Of a stretch of DNA of 33,499 nt, positions 7,154 through 14,580 are shown piece by piece. Both the position numbers and the translations under genes were made by a program. Below the pieces are notes generated by a model. It was given only the letters and a program-made list of their open reading frames with translations. It did not search any database and was not told the DNA's origin. Source of the stretch: Anaerolineaceae bacterium (GTDB lineage Bacteria > Chloroflexota > Anaerolineae > Anaerolineales > E44-bin32); assembly GCA_020350285.1 (NCBI GenBank), contig CP070708.1:2459493-2492991 (forward strand), in the 5' to 3' direction. Position 1 is the stretch's first letter. The number at the start of each line of letters is the position of its first letter.

Positions 7154-9544
7154 TCAACTAGTTGATACGAAGCTGGGATCTGGGATCAGGGATTGGGGAT
7201 AAAGGAACGAGTGTTGAGGCCAAATCCTGATCCCAGATCCCTGATCCCTAATCCCTGAGGCTCGAGCTTGTTCCAGTAAGGGTGTCCCAATATCCGCGCC
7301 GGGCGGAGGGAGCGTCCCCGGTGGTCCCCAATACCCGGCGCCCCCCAGCAGCCAGATCTCGAGCGCGCTCTGATTCACGCCGACCGGAACGAGCACACTC
7401 TCGGCCGCGCGCAGGAACAACTGGGTGTAGGCCTCCCGATCGTAGGGGATCTCACCCTCGACCAGTTCCCAGGCTCGGACCTTCTCTGGCCCGGGCACAA
7501 GCAGAAAAGGAAGACGCTCGCCGGGGCTGAGCCTCACGCCCTTCTCGCCCAACTGGCGCGCCGCTCGGGCGGCGGCGGTACAGACAACGTATTCTTCCAG
7601 TTGGCGGGACAGACGGTGCGTGACGACCAATTCTCGGACCGGGACCTGGCCGGTGCGCAACGCGCGCAGCCGCTCACCAGCGTAGGCAACCGCTTGCGGC
7701 ACGACGGCACGGAACCCGGCTGCGTCGTGTCCCTGCGCGAGGATGTTGAGCATCTCCAGTTGTGTTTGTTTAATGAAGGGAGGGGTGTCGCGGCGCCGGG
7801 CTTCGATACCGCGGATCTTGAGACTGCCGTCCTCGAATGCGCCGAAGTAGCGATTGGCGACGGTGACCCGAGGTTCGGTCCTTGAGGGTAGGAAGGCCAG
7901 CCAGCGATAGATCCCCTCGAGCCCGATCTGCAGCCCGGTCTCGGCGCGAATCTCGCCCAACAGTGCCTCGTAATCCGGGCGACTTCGGGCGCCGGGCTTG
8001 TGGATCCACAGGCCGTCGACGTATAGGTGGAGCACGCGAAATCCGCGCTCCTCCACCAACTCCTTGGTCCGGAGCAGCACCTCCCGCCCGTAGGCGTTGA
8101 CCGCCTCGTGGGCCTCGATGCGACCGAAGCGTGCGTTCTTGTAGCCCAGGTAGCCGAAGCAGGTCACCAACAACCACTTGTGAGCCGAGTAGCGCCGACG
8201 ATAGGCCTCTTTGCGGGGGTCGTCCTCGGGCAACTCGCCGATCAGAGCCTTGTAGCGGTGGCGCTTCTCGAGCAGCGGCGCGAGCGTGTCCGGCACCAAG
8301 CCCCGACGGTGATGGCAGACGGGCGTGCCCAGCTCGGGTACGGGTTTGCCTGGGCAGCACGTTGCGCCGACCGTCTCGGGCGAGATGTTGAAATGCACCA
8401 TGATGCTCGGGTACATGGCGCTGAAGTCGAGCTCAGCGACGTGCTCGTGCAGGCCGGCGATCGGGGTGTAGACCAAGCCGCCTTTGTCGGCCAGGAGCAG
8501 ATCGAGCCCGGTCTTGAGTGTTTCCGGATGGCGCTTCTGCCATGGGACCATGACCCCGCGGCGCAGGGCGGTGGCCACCTGCATGGCGCTGATCCCGGTG
8601 CCGGTGGAGACGCGGGCCGCGGTTTGGGCCGGCAGGCCGGTGAGACGTGCGATCTCGAGGATCCCATCCATACCGTAATCGTTGGCCAGGAAGGCGTTCT
8701 GGCAGTCGAGATGCCAGCGCCCGAAGAGCAGATGCTGTTCGTTGCGGAAGACCACCCGCCCATAGGAGAAGTAGGAGGTGGCCGGTTTTTGCTGTACCTG
8801 TCTGGCCCGATCACGGTTGAGCGGCAGGGGGATCCCGTAGTGCTGTGAGAGCTGGAGCAGACGGGGCAGGATGTAATTGTCGCCGTAAGTGCTGATCAGC
8901 ACGTCGGGGTCGTAGAGCTCGATCAGGTGCCTCATGGTGAGCAGCAACTGGCGGCCCCGCGCCCGTGGCAGACACAGTGTGCGTCCTTCGATCTCGACCA
9001 GCAGATCGCCGCGATGGCCGCGTCCTGGGTCCCTCATCTCACCGGTCATCCGCATCGCCATGACGCGCAGTGGCGGCAGCTTGTAGTCGATCTCCCATGG
9101 GGAGTCGAGGGCCTCGATGCGTTCGATGAGCCCGTCGCGGTGATCGACGTGGCAGTAAGCCAGCGGAAAAACGCCACGTGCTAAGGCGTAGCGTTGAGGC
9201 AAGGGGATGTCGGCATCGTAGTAAGTCAGATCGGGGCGGTAATCGGCGGTCTGCCGGAACAGGCGCGTCAGCATCGAGGGGATTCGCACGCTGACCTCGA
9301 GCACCTCTAAGGGGCGGTCGAGGAACAGGTCCAGGCGCTCGGTTCGGCGCAGCGTCACCGGTGCGTGCCGGGCGCGCAGCATCTGGCAGACGGCGCGTAA
9401 CTCCTCGCGCGGTCCGTGTGCATAAAAGGAAGGCGCAAAGGTGTCGCGCAGGGCATACGATTGGCCCTGCTCGTCGATCAGCCAGACCGTCATCCCATCG
9501 CCGGAGGGATAGACGTCGAACAACCAGCCAAAGGTGGACGGCAT
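7154..9544 (-). CDS. Family-B DNA polymerase with damaged active-site motifs (PolB2-like)
   Basis: This is a 796-residue protein. The ATG at 9544 has GGAGGG seven bases upstream. The N-terminal and exonuclease-like region covers residues 1-340 and includes TYYDADIPLPQRYAL, typical of family B. Motif A is intact: DFSAMYPSIM, Asp373. Motif B reads KWLLVTCFG (Lys456), where the family has KxxxNSxYG. Motif C reads YVDGLW (Asp510) where YxDTD is expected, so the second, metal-binding Asp is Leu512. Exonuclease I shows AMRMTGE (~163-169) without the Asp-x-Glu pair, and exonuclease II shows TYGDNYILPRL with Ile225 where Asp is expected. Proofreading is probably lost and polymerisation is doubtful. 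The last ~30 residues are encoded by the family B repeat. It follows the small helical gene by three bases. The block looks richer in G+C than its surroundings. Confidence 0.9.
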   Translation of the reverse strand: MPSTFGWLFDVYPSGDGMTVWLIDEQGQSYALRDTFAPSFYAHGPREELRAVCQMLRARHAPVTLRRTERLDLFLDRPLEVLEVSVRIPSMLTRLFRQTADYRPDLTYYDADIPLPQRYALARGVFPLAYCHVDHRDGLIERIEALDSPWEIDYKLPPLRVMAMRMTGEMRDPGRGHRGDLLVEIEGRTLCLPRARGRQLLLTMRHLIELYDPDVLISTYGDNYILPRLLQLSQHYGIPLPLNRDRARQVQQKPATSYFSYGRVVFRNEQHLLFGRWHLDCQNAFLANDYGMDGILEIARLTGLPAQTAARVSTGTGISAMQVATALRRGVMVPWQKRHPETLKTGLDLLLADKGGLVYTPIAGLHEHVAELDFSAMYPSIMVHFNISPETVGATCCPGKPVPELGTPVCHHRRGLVPDTLAPLLEKRHRYKALIGELPEDDPRKEAYRRRYSAHKWLLVTCFGYLGYKNARFGRIEAHEAVNAYGREVLLRTKELVEERGFRVLHLYVDGLWIHKPGARSRPDYEALLGEIRAETGLQIGLEGIYRWLAFLPSRTEPRVTVANRYFGAFEDGSLKIRGIEARRRDTPPFIKQTQLEMLNILAQGHDAAGFRAVVPQAVAYAGERLRALRTGQVPVRELVVTHRLSRQLEEYVVCTAAARAARQLGEKGVRLSPGERLPFLLVPGPEKVRAWELVEGEIPYDREAYTQLFLRAAESVLVPVGVNQSALEIWLLGGAGYWGPPGTLPPPGADIGTPLLEQARASGIRDQGSGIRIWPQHSFLYPQSLIPDPSFVSTS
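7172..7258. repeat. Repeat family B: inverted arrays of 7-bp units (GGGATNN)
   Basis: The left arm (7172-7200) is a run of GGGATNN heptads. The right arm (7224-7258) is the reverse complement (ATCCCNN heptads). They are separated by ~23 unique bases, so the whole can fold as a long imperfect hairpin. It lies inside the 3' end of the polymerase gene and encodes residues such as SGIRDQGSGIR and LIPDPS. Confidence 0.8.
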
Positions 9545-9547
9545 AAT

Positions 9548-9931
9548 CTAGCCCTCCGGTCGGGGAGCGTCCCGGTCCGGCAGGGGCAATCCGCGCCGGT
9601 CTCTTTCGCCGGGCCCTTCACACCGGCGGGCAGCGTCTGCCGGGCGATGACCCAAAGAGGGTGACGGGTGAATTGCCCCTGCCTCGAGGGCCGCGAGCTG
9701 TCGCCGCAGACGCAGCACCTCCTTGTGCTGCTCGAGCAGCATGGCCAACAACATGACCTCAAAAGGCAGCAGGTGGGAGGCGTAGGCCGCGGCGGCCAAG
9801 TGGTGGCGCGAGCCGGCCAGAAGCTCGTCGAGCACCTGCTGGTCCTCGCGGCGCAGCGCACGACGAAAGCGTGCCAGCGACTGCTGCTCCTGAAGGAAGG
9901 CTTGGGTGATGGACGGGAGGGTACGACCCAT
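9548..9931 (-). CDS. Small helical protein of the PolB cassette
   Basis: This is a 127-residue protein from the ATG at 9931, with AAGGAG eight bases upstream. The stop is three bases before the polymerase start, so the two are almost certainly translated together. Residues 5-85 are predicted as three to four long amphipathic helices rich in Leu, Gln, Arg and Ala (LQEQQSLARFRRALRR, LEQHKEVLRLRRQLAALEAG), with coiled-coil character at the end. The last 40 residues are Pro/Arg-rich and look disordered. I recognise no family. The tight coupling suggests an accessory subunit or adaptor of the polymerase; that is inference from position. Confidence 0.75.
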   Translation of the reverse strand: MGRTLPSITQAFLQEQQSLARFRRALRREDQQVLDELLAGSRHHLAAAAYASHLLPFEVMLLAMLLEQHKEVLRLRRQLAALEAGAIHPSPSLGHRPADAARRCEGPGERDRRGLPLPDRDAPRPEG

Positions 9932-9951
9932 GGTGGACTCCTTTTCGTTTG

Positions 9952-10049
9952 TGGCACCAGGGCACTTAGGCGCCTCGGCGCCTGGGTGTCAGCGGGATCA
10001 TAGTCTTGCCACCATGGTGCCCCGGTGCCTGAGTGCCTAGGCGCCTACG
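9952..10049 (-). repeat. Repeat family D, copy 1 (minus orientation)
   Basis: It consists of 8-bp units close to GGCACCNN on both sides of a unique core that reads, on the minus strand, close to GGTGGCAAGACTATGATCC. The same core occurs in plus orientation at 10908-10988, so it is a true dispersed element and not just low complexity. It lies between the RecA-like gene and the small helical gene. Confidence 0.7.
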
Positions 10050-10053
10050 TTTC

Positions 10054-10653
10054 CTAGAATAGTCGCGGTTGCTCGACTCCGGCCCCCTCCGGGGCGCGCA
10101 GCAACCATGCGGCGTCGGCGGCGACCTGCAACCGATCCAGTAGCTCCCATCGTTCTTTGACCAGTGCACGCGGCTCGCGTGCCCCGACGATCACCGGCCC
10201 GATGGAGGCCAGCCGCTTGAGATGGGTGATCGTGGTCGTCAGCAGACGCTCGGTGTCGCGCAGCGGCACGCTCTCATCGTAGAAGGTGGTCAACATATCG
10301 AGGACGAAGAGCGGCTCGGGCTCCGCCGGGGCGCTCTCGATCAACTCGGCTAACTGGAAGCAGGTGAAGGCGCGTGAGAGATGGATGCGCCCGAGAATGG
10401 TTCTCGGATGGCTGCTCAAGCGCCGCGACAGTCGAGCGACGAAGTAGCCGTCGAAACGGTTGCCCCCGTCGAAGACGCGCACGGACGAGCCGCGGGCGGC
10501 GAGGGCCGTGAGCATCGCCAACAAGGTTCGTGTCGGTGTGTTCGTGCCCCAGAACAGCGCCAAACGCGGCTGGCGGAGTTCCTCCAGCAGCGCCGAGTCG
10601 TTGGGCAGCAGATGCGGATCAGCGGGGAGGACCGGGACCAGTTCGTGTTGCAT
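10054..10653 (-). CDS. RecA-fold ATPase-like protein with degenerate Walker A
   Basis: This is a 199-residue protein from the ATG at 10653, with GAGAGG eight bases upstream. In-frame codons further upstream lack a ribosome site. The fold pattern matches the RecA/RadA core: LALFWGTNTPTRTLL at 31-45 in the P-loop position, VRVFDGGNRFDGYFVARL at 58-75, then GRIHLSRAFTCFQLAELI and a Walker B-like strand PLFVLDML (Asp119). The P-loop should read GxxxxGK(S/T); here Gly36 is followed by TNTPTRT, with Thr41 for Gly and Arg42 for Lys, so ATP hydrolysis is doubtful. It is first gene of the polymerase cassette, in the role ImuA-like proteins play for mutagenic polymerases. It is flanked by inverted copies of repeat D. 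The polymerase link is inference from synteny. Confidence 0.78.
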   Translation of the reverse strand: MQHELVPVLPADPHLLPNDSALLEELRQPRLALFWGTNTPTRTLLAMLTALAARGSSVRVFDGGNRFDGYFVARLSRRLSSHPRTILGRIHLSRAFTCFQLAELIESAPAEPEPLFVLDMLTTFYDESVPLRDTERLLTTTITHLKRLASIGPVIVGAREPRALVKERWELLDRLQVAADAAWLLRAPEGAGVEQPRLF

Positions 10654-10738
10654 GATCAAACCTCTCTGGTGCAAGCGGGAGAGAGGTATCATGCCGAACA
10701 TTCCACGGGCGGACCGATCGTCTCCCACTGCACACGAA

Positions 10739-10762
10739 ATTATGGGATAGAACAAATGTGCT
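10739..10762 (-). promoter_or_regulatory. Degenerate SOS-like site and possible -10 upstream of the PolB cassette
   Basis: On the minus strand the sequence AGCACATTTGTTCT (10762-10749) matches the GAAC-N4-GTTC palindrome at seven of eight core positions. Four bases later is CATAAT (10744-10739), a five-of-six -10 box. No good -35 box precedes it. The ATG of the RecA-like gene is ~85 bases downstream. Compare the perfect site at 19777-19790. Confidence 0.35.
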
Positions 10763-10840
10763 AATACTCTACCGCGGGGAGGGAAAAAGGCAATCCCACC
10801 GAGGGAGGAATCGCGCGGGTGATTACGGATCACCCCAGTG

Positions 10841-11019
10841 GGGGATTAGGGATCAGGAATTGGGGACTGGGGATCTGGGATCAGGGAATAGGGATCAGAG
10901 GCTGATCGGGCACCAAGGCACTTAGGCACCGGGGCACCAAGGTGGCAAGGCTGTAATCCTGGAGATATCCCTGTGCCCAGGCGCCTTACTGATCCCTAAT
11001 CTCCAATCCCTGATCCCTT
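10841..11019. repeat. Repeat family B arrays enclosing family D copy 2
   Basis: This is a composite element. GGGATNN heptads (10841-10898) lead into a family D copy (10908-10988), followed by inverted ATCCCNN heptads (10989-11019). The right part is the 3' end of the MFS gene and encodes TRDQGLEIRDQ before the stop at 10986. With the upstream site at 10739-10762, it accounts for most of the 332-base gap between the RecA-like and MFS genes. Confidence 0.75.
10908..10988 (+). repeat. Repeat family D, copy 2 (plus orientation)
   Basis: GGCACCNN units surround a core close to GGTGGCAAGGCTGTAATCC, homologous to the minus-strand core of the copy at 9952-10049. The two copies therefore form an inverted pair around the RecA-like gene. 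The distal end GCCCAGGCGCC is also shared. Confidence 0.7.
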
Positions 11020-12305
11020 GTCTGACGCGCATCGCTCTCGTGCAGGAAGAAATACCAATAGAGGAAGATCGCCAGGATGTAGGTGCTGATGGTGCCGAGA
11101 AAGACGGGGTTAAATCCGTAGCGAACCTGTAGCCATCCGCTCAGCGTTGGGCTGAAGGCCCAGCCGAAGTTCCAGCTCATGCTCACCAAGCTGGCTACTG
11201 TAGCACGGGCCTCAGGTTCGGCGTGTTCCATGACAAAAGCATCGTAGATCGGCCAGCTCATGTTCATCAGAGCCAAGCGGACCAGGTAGGCGGCCGCGCT
11301 GATCCAGTACAGGGGGGCGAATCCAAGCAGGATCAAAAAGGGGATCGATAGCGCTTGGCTTACCACAACAACCTGGATCTTTCCCCACCGGTCGGCCAGC
11401 GGGGGGGAGATTAAGAGTCCGATCCCCATCGCTAACGATCCCCATGCGAATAGGCTGCCGATGGTGGCGTCCGACTGCGCGTGAGCCACACGGAAGAAGA
11501 TGTTCATGAAGGGCATCAATAAACCAGCGCCTAGGGAGGTGACCAACATCGGAGAGACCAGCTTCCCCAGGAGCTTGGGATTCCTGCGCGCATATTGAAA
11601 GGGTGAGAGGGAATCCTCAGCTTCTTGGCGAGGTGTTCGCTGTCGTTTCAGCAGCAGGAGGGGGAGGATTCCCAACAGGGAGATTCCAGAGATAACCGCG
11701 ATCGCCAAACCGTAAGCCGTGGAACTGGTCGCTGAAACACCAATGGATGTCCCCAGCCACGTTGGCAGCCGACCACCAAGCCAGTTTCCAGCAAAACCGG
11801 CAGTGGTTTGAAAGCCGGCGTTGAAGGAGAACAGGTAAGTGCGTTCCGCTTCGTCGCTGTTCTCCATGAGAAAGGGCCCCATCGTCACACCCATCAGACT
11901 CTGGGCCAAACCGATGACAACGTTCATCATGTAAAAACCTGCAGGGCTGCGCCAGATGACCATGCCTAGAACCGACATCATGAGGGTGAGGTTTGCGAGC
12001 AGGAGTGAGGGCTTACGTCCGATGCGGTCACTGACGTATCCGGCCGGTAGTGCGCCGATCAGTGCCACGAGGCTGCTTACGGTTAAGAGTTGCCCGACCA
12101 AAGCTTCGTCATATCCCAAGCTGAGAGCATAGAAATTAAACAACAAGCGGAAGACACCGTAGGCAACACCGCTGATGATCGTGTTCAACAGGTATAGTCG
12201 AGCGTTGGGTTTGAAAAGGCGCAATTTGCCGGCGTATAGTCGTAGACCGCGCAGAATGCGAGACTGGGGCGGATTGGGTTTGTTAGAAAGCTGGGATGAA
12301 GACAC
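10986..12305 (-). CDS. Major facilitator superfamily transporter
   Basis: This is a 439-residue protein with about 12 hydrophobic segments. The MFS loop 2-3 motif is visible as AGYVSDRIGRKPSLL, and the second half has a related PPLADRWGKIQ. The start is uncertain. GTG at 12305, with GAGAG six bases upstream, is preferred over TTG at 12341, which has no ribosome site; no ATG precedes the first membrane segment. The last ~11 residues are encoded by the family B repeat. It lies 67 bases after the PlsC-type gene on the same strand. Pairing of an MFS protein with a PlsC-type acyltransferase is seen in lysophospholipid uptake and recycling (LplT-Aas), so a lipid substrate is possible. The substrate is unproven and a drug efflux role is equally open. 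Confidence 0.88.
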   Translation of the reverse strand: MSSSQLSNKPNPPQSRILRGLRLYAGKLRLFKPNARLYLLNTIISGVAYGVFRLLFNFYALSLGYDEALVGQLLTVSSLVALIGALPAGYVSDRIGRKPSLLLANLTLMMSVLGMVIWRSPAGFYMMNVVIGLAQSLMGVTMGPFLMENSDEAERTYLFSFNAGFQTTAGFAGNWLGGRLPTWLGTSIGVSATSSTAYGLAIAVISGISLLGILPLLLLKRQRTPRQEAEDSLSPFQYARRNPKLLGKLVSPMLVTSLGAGLLMPFMNIFFRVAHAQSDATIGSLFAWGSLAMGIGLLISPPLADRWGKIQVVVVSQALSIPFLILLGFAPLYWISAAAYLVRLALMNMSWPIYDAFVMEHAEPEARATVASLVSMSWNFGWAFSPTLSGWLQVRYGFNPVFLGTISTYILAIFLYWYFFLHESDARQTRDQGLEIRDQ

Positions 12306-12372
12306 GCAATTCTCTCGTTTTGGGAAATTAAATCCGGGCAATCATCACGGGGTCTGTTTGGGATTTGAGATG

Positions 12373-13095
12373 TCATGCATCGATTTCGCTCAGCAATTCA
12401 CCTAACCGCGGATGATCGGCATAGGCTCCATGGTAGTTTGGCGTCATCATGGCCGCAATACGGCACATGATCTCGTCGGTGTTTCGACGTAGACCTTTTG
12501 ACCGTTCATTCTCTGGGATAGGGGGTAAGTGGAAGGGCGCGCCGATGCGTACGATCAAGTGAGAACGGCGAAGGCGCAGCAGGTTACGCATGAACGACTC
12601 GGTCCCCATGATCGCGATAGGCAAGATGGGTGCCTTAGTTATGTCGGCCAGGTATGCGGCACCGACCTTAGCTCGAATGAGAGCACCGGTCTTACTTCGT
12701 GTTCCTTCTGGCGCCAAGCCAAAGATATTTCCCTCTCGCAACCATGACACCCCTGCCGTCAGGGCATCTCGGTCGACCTTCCCCCTTTGGATGAAGATTC
12801 CACCGCCCAAGCGAACGACCAGCCCGAAGAGAGGATGCGAACGGTATTTAGCCGCCGCCCAACCGGTGACATTATTATGTTTTATAAAGGTTAAAAGGAG
12901 CGGTCCATCAACTCGACTGAGATGGTTAGCTACCAGGATATAGGGACCCTGAGATGGTATATTTTCAAGCCCTTCGATCTTCCTGGTTGATAGAAGTGTA
13001 AATGCGGCCTTGGATAGCCAACGAAAGAACCGAATAAACATCACAGTGATCTTCGCCTGGCTATGTGTAGGTAAGGATTGGTTGGAGATCTCCAC
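12373..13095 (-). CDS. plsC: 1-acyl-glycerol-3-phosphate acyltransferase family protein
   Basis: This is a 240-residue protein from GTG at 13095, with AAGGA about 10 bases upstream. An ATG at 13041 would remove 18 residues and begin MFIRFFRWLSKAAF, close to the family's usual start, so the choice is open. The four acyltransferase blocks are present: NHLSRVDGP with the HX4D catalytic pair His58 and Asp63, a GGIFIQRG block, APEGTRS at residues 129-134, and PILPIAIMGTES. The reaction expected is acylation of lysophosphatidic acid (or a related lysolipid) at the membrane. The N-terminal hydrophobic segment fits a membrane-attached enzyme. It is probably co-transcribed with the MFS gene. Confidence 0.92.
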   Translation of the reverse strand: MEISNQSLPTHSQAKITVMFIRFFRWLSKAAFTLLSTRKIEGLENIPSQGPYILVANHLSRVDGPLLLTFIKHNNVTGWAAAKYRSHPLFGLVVRLGGGIFIQRGKVDRDALTAGVSWLREGNIFGLAPEGTRSKTGALIRAKVGAAYLADITKAPILPIAIMGTESFMRNLLRLRRSHLIVRIGAPFHLPPIPENERSKGLRRNTDEIMCRIAAMMTPNYHGAYADHPRLGELLSEIDA

Positions 13096-13179
13096 GGTTT
13101 CGATATCCTTCCGTCTTCGGATCCTTTTTTAGTGAGTGTCACTTCCTGTGAGCGGATAGCCGAACCTCGGACTACCAGA

Positions 13180-13208
13180 TTGTAAGTGCTTTTAGCGGGT
13201 GCTACAAT
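13180..13208 (+). promoter_or_regulatory. Sigma-70-type promoter of the GNAT-like gene
   Basis: The -35 box is TTGTAA (13180-13185) and the -10 box is TACAAT (13203-13208), with a 17-base spacer. A start near 13215 would leave a leader of about 22 bases before the ATG at 13237, just enough for its Shine-Dalgarno CGAGG. Confidence 0.7.
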
Positions 13209-13236
13209 AAAAAATCGCCCATTCTGCGAGGTTCTA

Positions 13237-14364
13237 ATGATCAAGATCGATCAAGTCGACACAAAAGTTAAGGCTGACGTGCGTCGTTTCATCGAATTTC
13301 CATTTGGCCTCTATCAGGGTCACGAGTTGTGGGTGCCGCCGATCCGGATGGATGTGGTCACCCGTATGAATTCCGAGAAACACCCATTCTACGAACACTC
13401 CGATGCTGAATTCTTCCTCGCCGTACGTGATGGACAGGATGTGGGACGCATCGCGGTGATCGAGAATCGTCCATACAACCGTTATCACGATAAGCTTCAA
13501 GCCCAGTTTTATTACTTTGAGTGTATCGAGGATTTGGATGTTGCTCGGGCTCTCTTTCAGCACACGGTTGATTGGGCGCATGAACGCGGCCTGAACCAAA
13601 TCGTTGGACCTAAGGGGTTCGGCCCTCTCGATGGATATGGCATGTTGGTTGATGGTTTTGAACATCGTCCTGCGATGACGATGATGAACTACAACCCTCC
13701 CTACCTTCCCCAATTCATGGATGAACTCGGTTTTCAAAAAGAGGTCGATTTTGTCTCATGTTACCTAAGCGCAGAAAAATTCCGTCTGCCGGAGAGAGTC
13801 CATCGCATTGCCGAGAGGGCTGCAAGGCGCAGTGGGTTGGCGATAAAACGTTTCCGTAATAAACGCGAGTTGCTCAAATGGGCGCCCAAGATCGGTAGGA
13901 CCTACAACGACACCTTCATCCACAATTGGGAGTACTATCCCCTGACCGATCGTGAGATTAAGTACGTCACCGATGAGATTTTGACCATCGCTGATCCACG
14001 CCTGATCAAGATCATCACGCATGGGGATGACGTTGTAGGATTTCTCTTTGGTTTTGCGGACGTCTCGGCCGCCATTCAACGGTGCAAGGGACGTCTGTTC
14101 CCCTTCGGTATCCTCGATATCCTGGTCGAGATGAAACGCACCAAATGGATCGCGCTCAATGGTGCCGGTGTTCTTCCCGAATTCCAGGGTCGTGGCGGAA
14201 ATGCCTTGTTGTATTCTGAGATGGAAAAAACCATTTTAGAGTTTGGTTTTCACCACGCGGATCTGACCCAGGTTGCTGAGAGTGCGGAACAGATGCGCCG
14301 CGATCTGGAAAACGTCGGCGGGACAGCTTACAAGAACCATCGGGTTTATATACGCGATATCTGA
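13237..14364 (+). CDS. GNAT-like acyltransferase family protein
   Basis: This is a 375-residue soluble protein from the ATG at 13237 (CGAGG six bases upstream). It shows two acetyltransferase-like parts. The N-terminal part has EFFLAVRDGQDVGRIAVIENRPYNRYH, a typical GNAT beta-bulge strand, then FGPLDGYGMLVDGFEHRPAMTMMNYNPPYL. The C-terminal part has VVGFLFGFADVS followed by ALNGAGVLPEFQGRGGNALLYSEMEK, where Gln-Gly-Arg-Gly-Gly matches the acyl-CoA-binding (Q/R)xxGx(G/A) loop. The length and the FEHRPAMTMMNYNPPYLPQFMDELGF stretch resemble a conserved group of uncharacterised bacterial GNAT proteins (YghO-like). The acceptor is unknown. Confidence 0.8.
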   Translation: MIKIDQVDTKVKADVRRFIEFPFGLYQGHELWVPPIRMDVVTRMNSEKHPFYEHSDAEFFLAVRDGQDVGRIAVIENRPYNRYHDKLQAQFYYFECIEDLDVARALFQHTVDWAHERGLNQIVGPKGFGPLDGYGMLVDGFEHRPAMTMMNYNPPYLPQFMDELGFQKEVDFVSCYLSAEKFRLPERVHRIAERAARRSGLAIKRFRNKRELLKWAPKIGRTYNDTFIHNWEYYPLTDREIKYVTDEILTIADPRLIKIITHGDDVVGFLFGFADVSAAIQRCKGRLFPFGILDILVEMKRTKWIALNGAGVLPEFQGRGGNALLYSEMEKTILEFGFHHADLTQVAESAEQMRRDLENVGGTAYKNHRVYIRDI

Positions 14365-14445
14365 GCTCCTGGTCGAGGGTGTTTAAAGAATCGGGAATGT
14401 TTCGCGTTGTTGTTTTTGTTTCAATGGAATATGTAAACCTAAACA

Positions 14446-14476
14446 GTGTAGGGGCGGGGTTACCCCGCCCCTACAC
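14446..14476. repeat. Repeat family A, copy 1: perfect 31-bp palindrome
   Basis: The 15-base arm GTGTAGGGGCGGGGT is exactly inverted around one central base. It lies between the convergent GNAT and YIP1 genes and could form a very stable hairpin. The bases after it (TTTGCTT) are only weakly U-rich. Confidence 0.85.
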
Positions 14477-14522
14477 TTTGCTTGGATAGCGCGTTGAGGA
14501 GGTCCCATGTCCTAATAACAAT

Positions 14523-14550
14523 GTAGGGGCGGTTCGTGAACCGCCCCTAC
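14523..14550. repeat. Repeat family A, copy 2: variant palindrome
   Basis: Arms GTAGGGGCGGTTC and GAACCGCCCCTAC pair around a two-base loop. The outer ten bases match copy 1 but the inner part is different and still paired, a compensatory change that suggests the hairpin itself is maintained. It lies 30 bases beyond the YIP1-family stop. Confidence 0.85.
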
Positions 14551-14580
14551 GGGTATTGGATTTTCCACTACACTGCAGTT

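Noticed and set aside
8027..8848. Long open frame (273 codons) on the plus strand
   Set aside because: It lies antisense inside the polymerase gene, which has clear family-B motifs. High G+C makes long antisense frames likely, and its sequence resembles no protein.
14446..14476. Family A palindrome as a rho-independent terminator
   Set aside because: The stem is strong but the following bases lack a proper U-run, and identical copies occur in places not needing termination. It is recorded as a repeat; a role in RNA 3' ends is still possible.
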